NCBI RefSeq assembly: GCF_011751885.2
Contig: NZ_CP061771.1
Span: 868,001 to 932,000, forward strand
DNA length: 64,000 nucleotides
Origin: Salinibacterium sp. ZJ450
GTDB lineage: Bacteria; Actinomycetota; Actinomycetes; Actinomycetales; Microbacteriaceae
Direction: 5' to 3'
Of the stretch, positions 42,344 to 51,229 are shown in pieces. A program made the position numbers and the translations under genes. The first letter of the stretch is position 1; every line of letters begins with the position of its first letter. The notes beneath the pieces are model-generated. The model made no database searches, was not told where the DNA came from, and was given only the letters and a program-made list of their open reading frames with translations.

Positions 42344-43153
42344 TTGGGCGCCGAATGCATCCATGGTCTCGACGAGGTAATGTGCGACGCATGTTCCCCC
42401 AAGCCGGTTCTGGAAGCGCTTACCCCTCCACGCTCTACTCGCGCCCGCGCGCTGCCGAAGGCTAATCTGCGCGGCGGCAGCACGGATGTCGCCGGCGGGA
42501 AGTCCGCGAAGCCGCGCACCGTGGTGAACGTGAGCGGCCACCGTATCTACCACGTCACCCACATTTCGAACCTCGCCGGAATCGTGCAGAACGGATGCCT
42601 CACCGCCGACGCATCCGAGAGCATCGCCGCGCGGCCGGTCGTCGACATCTCGTCAGCCGAGACCCGTGAGGCGCGCCGTGCGGCGCAGGTCACCGGAATC
42701 GTCGACGGTGACGACAGCGTCGCGAACTACGTGCCGTTCTTCGTCACCCCCGACGCGGCACTCTGGCTGGACATGCGGTCGGATGCCATTGACCCCCGGC
42801 TTGCCGCCGACACGCGCAACCGGTCGGCATCCGAATTCCTGGTGCTGGTCAGCACGGTCGAGAAAGCCGAACCGACCAGCACGGTGATCGCTCGCGGCGA
42901 CGCGGCCGACCCGCGCACGGAGCTTGCCACCACCCCGGCGGCCCGCGCCCGTGAGCTGCGCAACATGATCGACGACGACGATGCGCTCGCCGACGCCGAG
43001 TTGCTGGTGCGGGAGCAGTTCCCGTTCGAGTCGATCACGCTGATCGGTGTCGCCAACGAAAAGGTGCGCGACGAGGTGCGCGGCATCCTGCGGGCCAAGG
43101 GTCCCAAGGTTGCGGTGTACCCGCCGTGGTTCCAGCAGCCCACCGAGGACTGA
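42344..43153 (+). CDS. DarT-like (DUF4433) ADP-ribosyltransferase with N-terminal Cys/His motif
   Basis: A 269-residue protein. The core (residues about 64-250) has HRIYHVTHISNLAGIVQNG, PFFVTPDAALWLDM and a late AELLVREQFPFESI, which match DarT: NAD binding, the ARTT-like region and the catalytic Glu. DarT modifies thymidine bases in single-stranded DNA. Residues 5-17 form a CIHG...CDAC cluster that may bind zinc. The start is TTG 42344, supported by GGAAGG at 42331 and by the N-terminal motif. The usual DarG macrodomain antitoxin is not adjacent, so this is either a solitary, tamed enzyme or regulated otherwise. Confidence 0.75.
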   Translation: MGAECIHGLDEVMCDACSPKPVLEALTPPRSTRARALPKANLRGGSTDVAGGKSAKPRTVVNVSGHRIYHVTHISNLAGIVQNGCLTADASESIAARPVVDISSAETREARRAAQVTGIVDGDDSVANYVPFFVTPDAALWLDMRSDAIDPRLAADTRNRSASEFLVLVSTVEKAEPTSTVIARGDAADPRTELATTPAARARELRNMIDDDDALADAELLVREQFPFESITLIGVANEKVRDEVRGILRAKGPKVAVYPPWFQQPTED

Positions 43154-43161
43154 CCTCTCCG

Positions 43162-43181
43162 GACTAGGCTCGGGGCTAGTC
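43162..43181. terminator. Small hairpin between convergent genes
   Basis: GACTAG (43162-43167) and CTAGTC (43176-43181) around an 8-nt loop; it overlaps the stop codon of the hydrolase gene. No T-run. Confidence 0.45.
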
Positions 43182-43958
43182 TCCGCTGAAGTACTCCACG
43201 AGCAGCGGGGCGATCACCGCGGCATCCGTGTTGTGATCCTGACCCTCGACGACCATCCGGCTTGCGTTCGGGATGGCGGTTTCCGCGGCGGCGGTCGCAT
43301 TGCCCGCCCAGGCTGGACTGTCGCCGCCGTACAGCAGCAGTGTGGGCACGCGGATGTCGCGGAACCGCTCGACCGGCACCGAACCGTTGCCGAGCAGCGC
43401 CACGTCGTACGGCAGGGTGTGCGCGAGCGCCACCATGCTTGGCCACCAGGGCAGTTGCTGCATCCCGGCGACGCTGGCCTCATCGACACCGGTGCCTGTG
43501 AGGAAGCGAACCGCGGCGCCCTGGTCGTCGCCGGCATCGAGCGCCGCCTGGATGCTCTCGCCCCAGCCATCGATGGCGCCGCTACCGTCGGCGTTCCGGC
43601 TGTATGGAGGCTCGTAGGCCGCGAGCTTGGTGATCGGCAGCCCGGCCGCGGCGGCTTCGAGGCCGATGACCGCGCCAGAGGAATGGCCGTACACGAACGC
43701 CTCCCCGCCGGCGGCCTCGATGAGTAGGCCAAGGTCCTCGATCTCGCGTTGAACCGTCCATGGGCCGACTTCGGTGCTGTCGCCGCGGCCGCGACGGTCG
43801 TATTGGAACACGGTGAAGTGCGGTTCGAGCAGCGGTGTGAGGGCGGCGGCGGTATGCCGGGTGTTGAATGCGCCGCCGATGATGATCACGGGCGGGCCGT
43901 CCCCGCTGCGGTCATACGCGATGTAGGTGCCGTCGGGAGAGTGCACGGTCTGCGTCAT
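43176..43958 (-). CDS. Alpha/beta hydrolase
   Basis: A 260-residue alpha/beta hydrolase: oxyanion motif IIGGAFNTR, nucleophile elbow YGHSSGAV (Ser near residue 96), FQYDRRGRGDS strand and C-terminal His in GQDHNTD. Substrate unknown. ATG 43958 has GAAGGACG upstream; the frame's further upstream part is not family-like. Confidence 0.88.
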   Translation of the reverse strand: MTQTVHSPDGTYIAYDRSGDGPPVIIIGGAFNTRHTAAALTPLLEPHFTVFQYDRRGRGDSTEVGPWTVQREIEDLGLLIEAAGGEAFVYGHSSGAVIGLEAAAAGLPITKLAAYEPPYSRNADGSGAIDGWGESIQAALDAGDDQGAAVRFLTGTGVDEASVAGMQQLPWWPSMVALAHTLPYDVALLGNGSVPVERFRDIRVPTLLLYGGDSPAWAGNATAAAETAIPNASRMVVEGQDHNTDAAVIAPLLVEYFSGD

Positions 43959-44043
43959 CGGGCGTCCTTCGGGTGGCCGGCGAGGGGTGCTGCCAGCTTG
44001 TCCCGGCACCGGCGGGTGCGCAAGGGCGGATGTCGGGCGAGGA

Positions 44044-45039
44044 TCAGTCCGCGACGCTGAAGTGCACCTGGTTTCCCCACGGGTCGGCGACGGTCAGACC
44101 GGCATCCGTCTGTTCGAATGGCAGACCGGCGTCTTGCAGGCGGGTGACCACACCGTCCAGTTCGGATGCCGCGGGCACCAGCACCTCGAACGACCCCAGG
44201 CCGAGCCCGGCCGGTCGGGCGCCCGCGCCCGCGCTGCCCCAGGTGTTGGCGGCGAGGTGGTGGTGGTAACCGCCGGCCGACATGAAGATCGCACCGTTCA
44301 CCTCCGCGGTCACCGCGAAGCCCAGGGTGTCGACGTAGAACTCGCGGGCCTGCCCGACGTTGCCCACTTTGAGGTGCACGTGTCCCATCGTGGCGTCACC
44401 GTCGGTGCGGTCGCCGAGGTGCTCCTGGATGAACGCGTTCGGGTCGAGCGACTCGCTGCCCATCTGCACCCGGCCGTTCTCCCACACCCAGTCTTCGCGG
44501 GGCGTGTCGATGTACAGCTCGACACCGTTACCCTCCGGGTCGCCGAAGTAGAACGCCTCGCTGACGGCATGATCGGTCGCGCCCTGGAACAGGCCGGGAT
44601 ATTGCGGAGCCAGTCGCGCCAGCGACTCGGCGAGGGCCGGGCCATCCGGGAACACGATCGCCGAGTGGTACAGCCCGGCATCCTGCGGCGACGCGAATTC
44701 GCCGTCGGCCGGCACAAGGCGGATCAGTTCCTCACCGTTGGCGCCCAGCGAGACGGCGCCGTCGGTCTCGTTCAGCAGCTCCAGGCCGACGCCCTCCGGA
44801 CCGTAGAACTCGCGCATCGCCGGCAGGTCGCGCACCTGCAGCTCGATCGCGCCCATCCGGGTGTCGGCGTGCAGCACACTCTGCGGAACCTCGTCGCTCG
44901 GGGCATCCGGGGCGTTGGCCGCGGCCATCACGATCGAGGTCACCCCGCCCGCGATGAGGGCAACCAGAACGGAGATGCCGATGATCCAGAGGGGAATGCG
45001 AAGCGAGGAAGACACGGCTAAAGCCAACGTCTGCGGCAT
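44044..45039 (-). CDS. Membrane-anchored two-domain VOC protein (ring-cleavage dioxygenase-like)
   Basis: A 331-residue protein: one N-terminal membrane helix (about residues 16-40), then two VOC (glyoxalase/extradiol) modules. IELQVRDLPAMREFY, GLYHSAIVF and DPEGNGVELYID mark the first; MGHVHLKVGNVGQAREFY, GGYHHHLAANTW and DPWGNQVHFSV mark the second. His and Glu residues in these motifs could bind a metal. Resembles CatE-type catechol-2,3-dioxygenases; the membrane anchor is unusual. ATG 45039 is preferred; a GTG at 45015 would shorten it by eight residues. Confidence 0.8.
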   Translation of the reverse strand: MPQTLALAVSSSLRIPLWIIGISVLVALIAGGVTSIVMAAANAPDAPSDEVPQSVLHADTRMGAIELQVRDLPAMREFYGPEGVGLELLNETDGAVSLGANGEELIRLVPADGEFASPQDAGLYHSAIVFPDGPALAESLARLAPQYPGLFQGATDHAVSEAFYFGDPEGNGVELYIDTPREDWVWENGRVQMGSESLDPNAFIQEHLGDRTDGDATMGHVHLKVGNVGQAREFYVDTLGFAVTAEVNGAIFMSAGGYHHHLAANTWGSAGAGARPAGLGLGSFEVLVPAASELDGVVTRLQDAGLPFEQTDAGLTVADPWGNQVHFSVAD

Positions 45040-45137
45040 CCGTTGTATTCCTGATGGTGGTATTCGGATGTCGCTGTTCCGGATGTCGCAGAGTCGAGTG
45101 CAGGCGGCGGGGCCGTGACCCGGACCCGGCGCATCCG

Positions 45138-45143
45138 TAGCAT
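45138..45143 (+). promoter_or_regulatory. -10 box TAGCAT before tspO
   Basis: Start near 45150, leader of 37 nt with GAAAGCAGG before ATG 45187. Confidence 0.4.
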
Positions 45144-45186
45144 GAGACGGAACGACCGCGACCCCTGACGAAAGCAGGCACCCGGC

Positions 45187-45726
45187 ATGTTCCTGAAAGC
45201 GCTCCTTCTCACCGGACTCGCGACGACCGCCGCCGCTACCCTGGGCACTATTGCGTCGCAGGATGTCAACAGTCGCTGGTACCGCAAGCTGAAGAAACCG
45301 TCGATCCAGCCGCCTGCGGCGGTGTTCCCGGTGGTGTGGACCGCACTGTACGGCGACATCGCGGTGACCTCGGCGGCCGTGCTCAGTGCCGCCCGTAAGC
45401 GCGACGAGCGACCTGCCGGGCGGCAGCGCAGTGTGGAGATCCAGGATGCCGATCAGTTGGTCGAGTCCCCGCACCCGGCCCGCGGCTACCGGCGCGCGCT
45501 GCTACTCAATCTCACCCTGAACGCGGCGTGGTCGTGGTGTTTCTTCAAGCTGCACAACCTTCCACTTTCGCTCGGGGTGGCGACTGCGCTCGCCGCGAGC
45601 AGCACCGATTTGGCCCGGCGGGCCGGTCGGGTGAAGCCCGCGCTCGGGTGGGCGCTGGCTCCGTATGCGGTGTGGTGCACGTTTGCCACGGTGCTCACCG
45701 GGCGAATCCAGGCGAAGAACCGCTGA
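45187..45726 (+). CDS. tspO: TspO/MBR-family protein
   Basis: A 179-residue membrane protein with the TspO pattern: WYRKLKKPSIQPPAAVFPVVWTALYGD near the start, NLTLNAAWSWCFF in the third helix and LAPYAVWCTFATVL at the end. An insert of about 35 charged residues lies between helices 2 and 3. TspO binds tetrapyrroles and affects their turnover. Convergent with the permease gene. Confidence 0.9.
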   Translation: MFLKALLLTGLATTAAATLGTIASQDVNSRWYRKLKKPSIQPPAAVFPVVWTALYGDIAVTSAAVLSAARKRDERPAGRQRSVEIQDADQLVESPHPARGYRRALLLNLTLNAAWSWCFFKLHNLPLSLGVATALAASSTDLARRAGRVKPALGWALAPYAVWCTFATVLTGRIQAKNR

Positions 45727-45745
45727 GGGCGGCCTAGAACGACCG

Positions 45746-47206
45746 CTAGAGCAGCACCCCGGCCGCCCAACTCAACGGCGCCAGCAGCAGGACCACAATG
45801 AGGTTCGCCAGCAGCACGTGTCGCATCACCACCGCAGGGTCCGCGGGTGCTCGCCCCTGGGCCACGGCATCCTCGGTCAGGCTCACCGCGAGCGCTACGC
45901 GGGAGGGCGAGGTCATCACCGCCGATCCGGATGCCACGTTCTGCACCGACAGCGCGGCCAGCTGGTCGGTGCCGAGGGCTACCGCGGCGTGGCTGATGCC
46001 CGACGCAAACATCGCGGCGGTGGCGGTGCTCGACGCCGTGATGTAGCCGCCGACGAATCCGATCACCGGGATGAGGGCCAGGAATCCGAGTCCGAGTGAG
46101 GCCGCGGCATCCGACAGTCTCGCGCTCATGCCGTTGACCGAGAGCAGTCCGCCGAAGCCGATGAAGAGCAGGGTGGTGAGCGTCACCGGGGCGAACCGCT
46201 TCAGGCTGACGGTGACCACGCTGAGCGACTGCGCCCAGGGCAGCCGGAAGAACAGGGGAGTGGAGAATGCGGCGAGCAACATCCAGATCGCCGGGTTCGC
46301 GAGGATGTCGCCCCACACGCCGAGCGGGAACAGGCGATCGACGGCGATCGCCAGCAACAGCGTCACGATCAGCACCAGATACGGGTAGAGCGAGCGCACG
46401 GTGAACCGGTCGGGCGTGAACGCGCGGCCGCCCCGGAGCCGCGCGAACAGCATCAGGATGGCGATGGCGCCGAGGGAGGCGATCACTCCACCGAGCGGTG
46501 GTCCGAATGCCAGGTTCACGGCAATCAGGATCAGCCACATCACGAGCACGGTGACCAGGGCCTCGAGCAGCATGCTGCGGGCGCGTCGCCAGCCCACCCC
46601 GACCAGCAGGATGGCGATGCCCCCCACCAGCAGTACGGGCAGGCTGAACAGGGCACTAACGACACCCAGCTGCACATAGTCGACCGCGCCCAGTTCGGCC
46701 ATGATGATGTTGCCGGGACCGAGCGATCCCCACGGGCCGAGCACGATGCCGAGCAGGCCGATGCTGGCGGCTTTCGTCGGTGTCAGCCCGAGTCGCAGCA
46801 GCAGCGGGACGGAGGCGACGACGCCCAGTCCCCAGCCGACGATCGATTCCACAAACGGGGCCACGCCGAGCCCGATCAGCAGTACGGCGCGGTCGGGCGT
46901 ATGTGCAGCGGCACGCAGCCAGTCGCCGATGGCGTCCTGTGCGCCGACGGTGCCGAGATACTCGGCAAGCAGTACGCCACCGAAGATGATCACGAGCACC
47001 GAGAGGGCGACCGGCCAGAGGGATGGCACCACGTCGTCGAACAGTCCGGGATCGATCGGGAATCGGATGCCGGTGAGCACACCGGTCAGTGCGATCACTA
47101 TCAGAGCGGCGGGGACCGGCTTCATTCGAAGGGCGAGCAGCGTCACCAGCAGCACGAGGGGAATCAGAGCGAGCAGTGTGTCCAGCACCGGGTTGGGTTC
47201 GGTCAT
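45746..47206 (-). CDS. L-lactate permease family transporter
   Basis: A 486-residue protein with about 12 membrane segments and LctP/LldP family motifs: FGGVLLAEYLGT, APFVESIVGWGLGVVASVPLL and GPWGSLGPGNI. These permeases import lactate, glycolate or related small carboxylates with protons. The start ATG 47206 overlaps the stop of the LacI gene (ATGA), so regulator and transporter are one operon, divergent from the first flavoprotein gene. Substrate probably a small carboxylate of this cluster. Confidence 0.87.
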   Translation of the reverse strand: MTEPNPVLDTLLALIPLVLLVTLLALRMKPVPAALIVIALTGVLTGIRFPIDPGLFDDVVPSLWPVALSVLVIIFGGVLLAEYLGTVGAQDAIGDWLRAAAHTPDRAVLLIGLGVAPFVESIVGWGLGVVASVPLLLRLGLTPTKAASIGLLGIVLGPWGSLGPGNIIMAELGAVDYVQLGVVSALFSLPVLLVGGIAILLVGVGWRRARSMLLEALVTVLVMWLILIAVNLAFGPPLGGVIASLGAIAILMLFARLRGGRAFTPDRFTVRSLYPYLVLIVTLLLAIAVDRLFPLGVWGDILANPAIWMLLAAFSTPLFFRLPWAQSLSVVTVSLKRFAPVTLTTLLFIGFGGLLSVNGMSARLSDAAASLGLGFLALIPVIGFVGGYITASSTATAAMFASGISHAAVALGTDQLAALSVQNVASGSAVMTSPSRVALAVSLTEDAVAQGRAPADPAVVMRHVLLANLIVVLLLAPLSWAAGVLL

Positions 47207-48213
47207 GCGGACGCGGATTCCGGTGCTGAGGCGACGGAGGTGGAGTCGCGCACGACAAGGGATCCGGCCACACGGTGCGCCGTGGGCTCGGCGCTGCCGT
47301 CGATCAGCGACATCAGCACGTCGGTGGCCAGCCGTCCGGCCTGCTCCACCGGGGCATGCACCGTGGTGAGCGCCGGTTGTATGAAGTCGGAGCCGAAGGT
47401 GTCGTCGTAGCCGACCACGCTTACCTGCCGTGGCACATCCACACCCAGATGCTGCAGTCGGCGGATCAGGCCGAGTGCGATCTGGTCGTTGAACGCGATG
47501 ATGGCGGTCGGACGTCGGGACAGTGCCACTTCGGCGGCGGCAGCGCCCTGGCTGACGATGGGCTGGTACGGGCCCATCCGGTCCAGTTCGATGCCATGCA
47601 GGGCGGCTGTGCTGCTGAGGGTGTTCCACCGGCGGGATTCCGACCACGACAGCGCCGGGCCCGCGACGTAGACCACACGGCGGTGGCCGAGCGAGGCGAG
47701 GTGTTCGATGATCTGTCGGCTGCCGTCTTCGGTATCGATCACCACACTGGCGATCCCCGCGACTTCCCGGTTGAACAACACCACAGGCCGTCTGCGGTTG
47801 AGCTCGATCAGGTCGGCGTCGGGCAGCCAGCGGGCGTGCGCGATATAACCGCTGACGGTGTCGACCACCCGGCTGACGTGTTGACGCTCCATCTCGGCGG
47901 AGTCCTCAGCGACTCCGAGGGTGACGGTGTATCCGGCGGTGCGAGCCTGTCGTTCGACCCCGGTGAACAGGCTTGCGAAGAATGGGTTCGAGAACTCCTG
48001 CGTCAGCAGGTCGATGCTCTTCGTCGGCGTGGCCGGTGACTTGGCGATTCCGCGCGGACGGAACCCGAGTTCTGTCGCGACTCGACGGACGCTCTCCACC
48101 GTCTCGGTGCTCACCCGGTCTGGGTTAGAGAACACCCGGGAGACGGTGGACTCGGCAACCCCGGCGGCTCGTGCCACGTCAGCGAGGCGGATTCGACCCG
48201 TGTGATCAGTCAT
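47203..48213 (-). CDS. LacI-family transcriptional regulator
   Basis: A 336-residue regulator: N-terminal LacI helix-turn-helix (RLADVARAAGVAESTVSRVFSNPDRVS) with hinge, and a periplasmic-binding-type effector domain (QEFSNPFFASL, GHRRVVYVAGP, FNDQIALGLIRRL, SVVGYDDTF). It probably represses its own operon with the permease and perhaps the divergent flavoprotein operon. TTGCGGCAA at 48248-48256 is a possible operator. Confidence 0.92.
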   Translation of the reverse strand: MTDHTGRIRLADVARAAGVAESTVSRVFSNPDRVSTETVESVRRVATELGFRPRGIAKSPATPTKSIDLLTQEFSNPFFASLFTGVERQARTAGYTVTLGVAEDSAEMERQHVSRVVDTVSGYIAHARWLPDADLIELNRRRPVVLFNREVAGIASVVIDTEDGSRQIIEHLASLGHRRVVYVAGPALSWSESRRWNTLSSTAALHGIELDRMGPYQPIVSQGAAAAEVALSRRPTAIIAFNDQIALGLIRRLQHLGVDVPRQVSVVGYDDTFGSDFIQPALTTVHAPVEQAGRLATDVLMSLIDGSAEPTAHRVAGSLVVRDSTSVASAPESASA

Positions 48214-48247
48214 GACACCTGCTTTCCGGGTCTCAGCCTACGACAAT

Positions 48248-48256
48248 TTGCGGCAA
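48248..48256. promoter_or_regulatory. Possible LacI operator TTGCGGCAA
   Basis: A near-palindrome with TTGC and GCAA halves, 35 bp before the LacI start; a second partial copy, TTTTGGCAA, follows at 48258. LacI-family sites commonly have this TTGC-GCAA core. Confidence 0.35.
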
Positions 48257-48354
48257 CTTTTGGCAAGGTCCGGCCACGCTTGTTCTGTTGTCGATGCAAC
48301 GAATGGCATCCTGTGGCGGGCCTTGTGAAGCACTGCTGGGTGTGACAGTCTGCT

Positions 48355-48372
48355 CTGTAGCGATCACTACAG
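48355..48372. promoter_or_regulatory. Operator O1, CTGTAGCGATCACTACAG
   Basis: One mismatch from the perfect palindrome found at O2 and O3. It lies 52 bp before ATG 48424 in the divergent gap. Confidence 0.7.
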
Positions 48373-48423
48373 GATTGGTCGCTGCAGGATTTTCACCGCA
48401 GGGTGTGCCCGAGGAGACTGTCG

Positions 48424-49815
48424 ATGACGACCTTTCCACGACGCGTTGACGTGCTCGTCATCGGCGCCGGCTTGGCTGGCTGTGCCGCCGCGCTCGCCGC
48501 GGCCGAGGCCGGGTGCTCGGTGCTGCAGATCGAGAAGGAGCCCCATTCCGGCGGCAGCACTGTGCTGAGTGCCGGCTTGTCCGCGTTCGCGGGCACGCCA
48601 GAGCAACAGCGCCAGGGCATCACCGACTCGGCCGAACTGTTGCGCAGCGACATCCTGGAAACCGGGTTGCACGTGTCTGACCCGGCACTGGTCGACGCCT
48701 ACTGCCGGGAGCAATTGGCGACCTACGAGTGGTTCCGTTCCTATGGGGTTCGGTACGGCACGGTGCATGCGGCGTCTGGCCAGTCCGTTCCTCGGTCCCA
48801 CCCGAGTGACACGCGCCGAACCCTCGACCTGCTGATTGCCGCGGCCGCCGAACGTGGTGCCCGGCTCGTCACCGGTGCAGCCGCGCACCGGTTGATCCGG
48901 GTGGGGGAGCGGGTCGTGGCCGTCGACGTGCGCGCGGGGGACACCGTGTCACGTGTGGAGGCGGGGGCGGTGGTAATCGCCACGGGCGGCTTCTCGCAGA
49001 ATCCGCAGTTGCTCGAGCGGTTTGCGCCACAGATGAACCACGCCGTGCGCGCAGGCGGAGCCGGGTCGACCGGCGACGGGCTGCTGCTTGCCTGGCAGCT
49101 GGGTGCCGGCGTGATCGACACCCCGCACATCAAGGCGACCTACGGCATCTATCCCTGGCCGCATGAACACGAGTACGGAACCGGCGTGCTCGCGGTGTAC
49201 AAGGGCGCCATCGCCGTGAACCAGGCCGGCCGGAGGTTCACCGACGAATCCCTGCCGTACAAGGTGCTCGGCGACGCAAGCCTCGCCCAGAACGGCGGTC
49301 ACACCTGGCAGGTCTGGGACGCCGACGTTATGGAGCGGAGCGTCGATGACGTTCCCATTTACGACCTCGCCGGCCGGGCGGCCACCGGTCTTGCCGTGCG
49401 CGCGGAGACCCTTGACGAACTTGCGCGCCTGATCGGCGTTCCGGCCGCGGAACTGACCACGACCATCGACCAGTACAACGCCGCGATTGATGGCGACACG
49501 GCCGATGAGTTCGGCCGGGTGCACCTATCGGGCGGAGTTGGGAACCGGTGTCGCATCGCGCGTGCTCCCTTCTTCGCCCATGCCTCAACAGCGGTGGTGC
49601 TCGCGACATACTGCGGGCTGACCGTCACCCCGGATAGCGCCGTGCTCGACGTCTTCGGCGATCCCATCCTTGGCCTGTACGCGGCAGGTGAGGTGACGGG
49701 CGGCTTCCACGGCGGCGGGTACATGACCGGCACATCCATCGGCAAGGCCGGCATCTTCGGTCGCATCGCGGGTGCCACCGCCGCGGCGGCAGCGCTCACC
49801 GAGGCGGCCGCATGA
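48424..49815 (+). CDS. FAD-dependent oxidoreductase (fumarate reductase/TcuA/KstD fold)
   Basis: A 463-residue flavoprotein: FAD motif VLVIGAGLAGCAAALAAAEAG at residues about 10-30, EKEPHSGGSTVLSAG, and GLYAAGEVTGGFHGGGYMTGTSIGKAGIFGR at the end. It belongs to the flavoprotein subunit fold of fumarate reductase, tricarballylate dehydrogenase and 3-ketosteroid dehydrogenase, which oxidise or reduce C-C bonds next to a carbonyl or carboxyl. GAGGAG precedes ATG 48424. First gene of a four-gene operon with overlapping starts. Confidence 0.88.
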   Translation: MTTFPRRVDVLVIGAGLAGCAAALAAAEAGCSVLQIEKEPHSGGSTVLSAGLSAFAGTPEQQRQGITDSAELLRSDILETGLHVSDPALVDAYCREQLATYEWFRSYGVRYGTVHAASGQSVPRSHPSDTRRTLDLLIAAAAERGARLVTGAAAHRLIRVGERVVAVDVRAGDTVSRVEAGAVVIATGGFSQNPQLLERFAPQMNHAVRAGGAGSTGDGLLLAWQLGAGVIDTPHIKATYGIYPWPHEHEYGTGVLAVYKGAIAVNQAGRRFTDESLPYKVLGDASLAQNGGHTWQVWDADVMERSVDDVPIYDLAGRAATGLAVRAETLDELARLIGVPAAELTTTIDQYNAAIDGDTADEFGRVHLSGGVGNRCRIARAPFFAHASTAVVLATYCGLTVTPDSAVLDVFGDPILGLYAAGEVTGGFHGGGYMTGTSIGKAGIFGRIAGATAAAAALTEAAA

Positions 49816-50582
49816 GCGCGCTGTTCTCGCTCGAGGGCAAGGTTGCGCTCATCATCGGTGCAGGTGCGGGCGGACTGGCCGAGCCGATCGCCCGCGCCTT
49901 CGCCGAGCACGGCGCGCGACTGGCGCTGGCCGATCGCGCCGGACGAGAGGCGGATGTCGCCGCCACCGCCTCGCACTCTGATCCGGAGGCGAGCACTCAC
50001 CTCGTCGACGTCACCGATGAGGCGCTCGTCGTGGCGATGGTCGACGAGGTTATCGCTGCCCACGGGCGCATCGACATCCTGGTCAACGCGGCGGGCGTGA
50101 TGTTGCGCAAGGAGTACGACCAGACCACGGTCGCCGAGTTCGAGCGAGTCATCAGCGTGAACCTGACCGGAACCTGGCTGGTGAACCGAGAGGTCGGCAA
50201 GCGGATGTCGGCGGCTGGCAGTGGGCGGATCATCAACTTCTCCACTGTGTACGCGGAACGGGTCGGCCCGGTTCCGGAATCGGCGTACTACGCCTCGAAG
50301 GCCGGCATCGTGAACGTCACGAGGGCGATGGCTGCCGAGCTCGGTTCCTCCGGCGTGACGGTGAACTGTCTGGCCCCCGGTGTCTTCTACCCGACCCAGA
50401 TGACCGCGGCGCTCGCCGAACAGCCGGAGCGACTGCAGTGGTTCTCCGATCGCACGATGCTCGGCCGACTCGGTGACCCAGCGGTCGACATCGCCGGCCC
50501 GGCTGTGATGCTCGCCTCGGATGCCTCCGCCTACATCACCGGTCAAGTGCTCTACGTCGACGGCGGATGGTCCGCCTGGTGA
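49812..50582 (+). CDS. Short-chain dehydrogenase/reductase
   Basis: A 256-residue classical SDR: cofactor motif IIGAGAGGLAEPIA (a variant of TGxxxGxG), NAAGVM, and the catalytic Ser-Tyr-Lys with YYASKAGIVNVTRAM. C-terminal VLYVDGGWSAW is typical. It probably oxidises a hydroxy acid or alcohol in the pathway. ATG overlaps the previous stop (ATGA). Confidence 0.92.
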   Translation: MSALFSLEGKVALIIGAGAGGLAEPIARAFAEHGARLALADRAGREADVAATASHSDPEASTHLVDVTDEALVVAMVDEVIAAHGRIDILVNAAGVMLRKEYDQTTVAEFERVISVNLTGTWLVNREVGKRMSAAGSGRIINFSTVYAERVGPVPESAYYASKAGIVNVTRAMAAELGSSGVTVNCLAPGVFYPTQMTAALAEQPERLQWFSDRTMLGRLGDPAVDIAGPAVMLASDASAYITGQVLYVDGGWSAW

Positions 50583-50611
50583 CCCACCTCAACACAACAA
50601 AGGATAAATCG

Positions 50612-51229
50612 ATGCAGTACTCCCGCCCCGCCCTGCTCATGCTCGACTACCAGGTGGCGTTGTGCGACCCCGAGGCGAATCGCGCCCCGGCGCTTGCTGC
50701 TCAGGTCGCCGAGCGGGCGGTGGTTCCGGTCGCGCAGGCGGTGCTGGCCGCTGCCCGGGATGCCGAGCTGTTGATCATCCATGTGCGTCTGGCGTTCGAT
50801 GACACCTATCTGCTGCGCACCAACCGGCTCGCCCGCTTCGACAGCTACCCCGAGAACCGGGCGATGCTGCGAGGGTCGGCGGAAGCCGCGATCATCGCGC
50901 AGCTCGCACCCGAGCAGGGGGAGCCGGTTCTCGACAAGAGTTGCGTGGACCCGTTCATCGGTTCTCCGCTGTTGTCGGTGCTGCACGCCGAAGGCATCGG
51001 CGAGATCATCATCGGGGGAGTCGCCACCAACCTGGTGGTCGAATCGACCGCGCGGCACGCGTCCGACTCCGGGCTGCAGGTCACGATCGTCGAGGACATG
51101 TGTGCCTCGTTCTCGCCCGCGGCCCACGACTTTGCCATGGCGAACATCCTGCCGATGTTCGGCAGTGTCTTCTCCTCGGCCGAGGTGATTGGTCGGCTGA
51201 GTGAGCACGCCGAACGCGGAGCCGCCTGA
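50612..51229 (+). CDS. Isochorismatase-fold hydrolase lacking the usual Cys
   Basis: A 205-residue protein with the cysteine-hydrolase fold: LMLDYQVALCD (Asp), VLDKSCVDPF (Lys) and GGVATNLVVESTARHASDSG. In amidohydrolases of this fold the last motif reads ATNxCVESTA; here the Cys is Val. Carbamoylsarcosine, maleamate and nicotinamide amidases need that Cys; isochorismatases proper do not. So the reaction may be a non-amidase hydrolysis or lost. AAAGGA precedes ATG 50612. Confidence 0.82.
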   Translation: MQYSRPALLMLDYQVALCDPEANRAPALAAQVAERAVVPVAQAVLAAARDAELLIIHVRLAFDDTYLLRTNRLARFDSYPENRAMLRGSAEAAIIAQLAPEQGEPVLDKSCVDPFIGSPLLSVLHAEGIGEIIIGGVATNLVVESTARHASDSGLQVTIVEDMCASFSPAAHDFAMANILPMFGSVFSSAEVIGRLSEHAERGAA

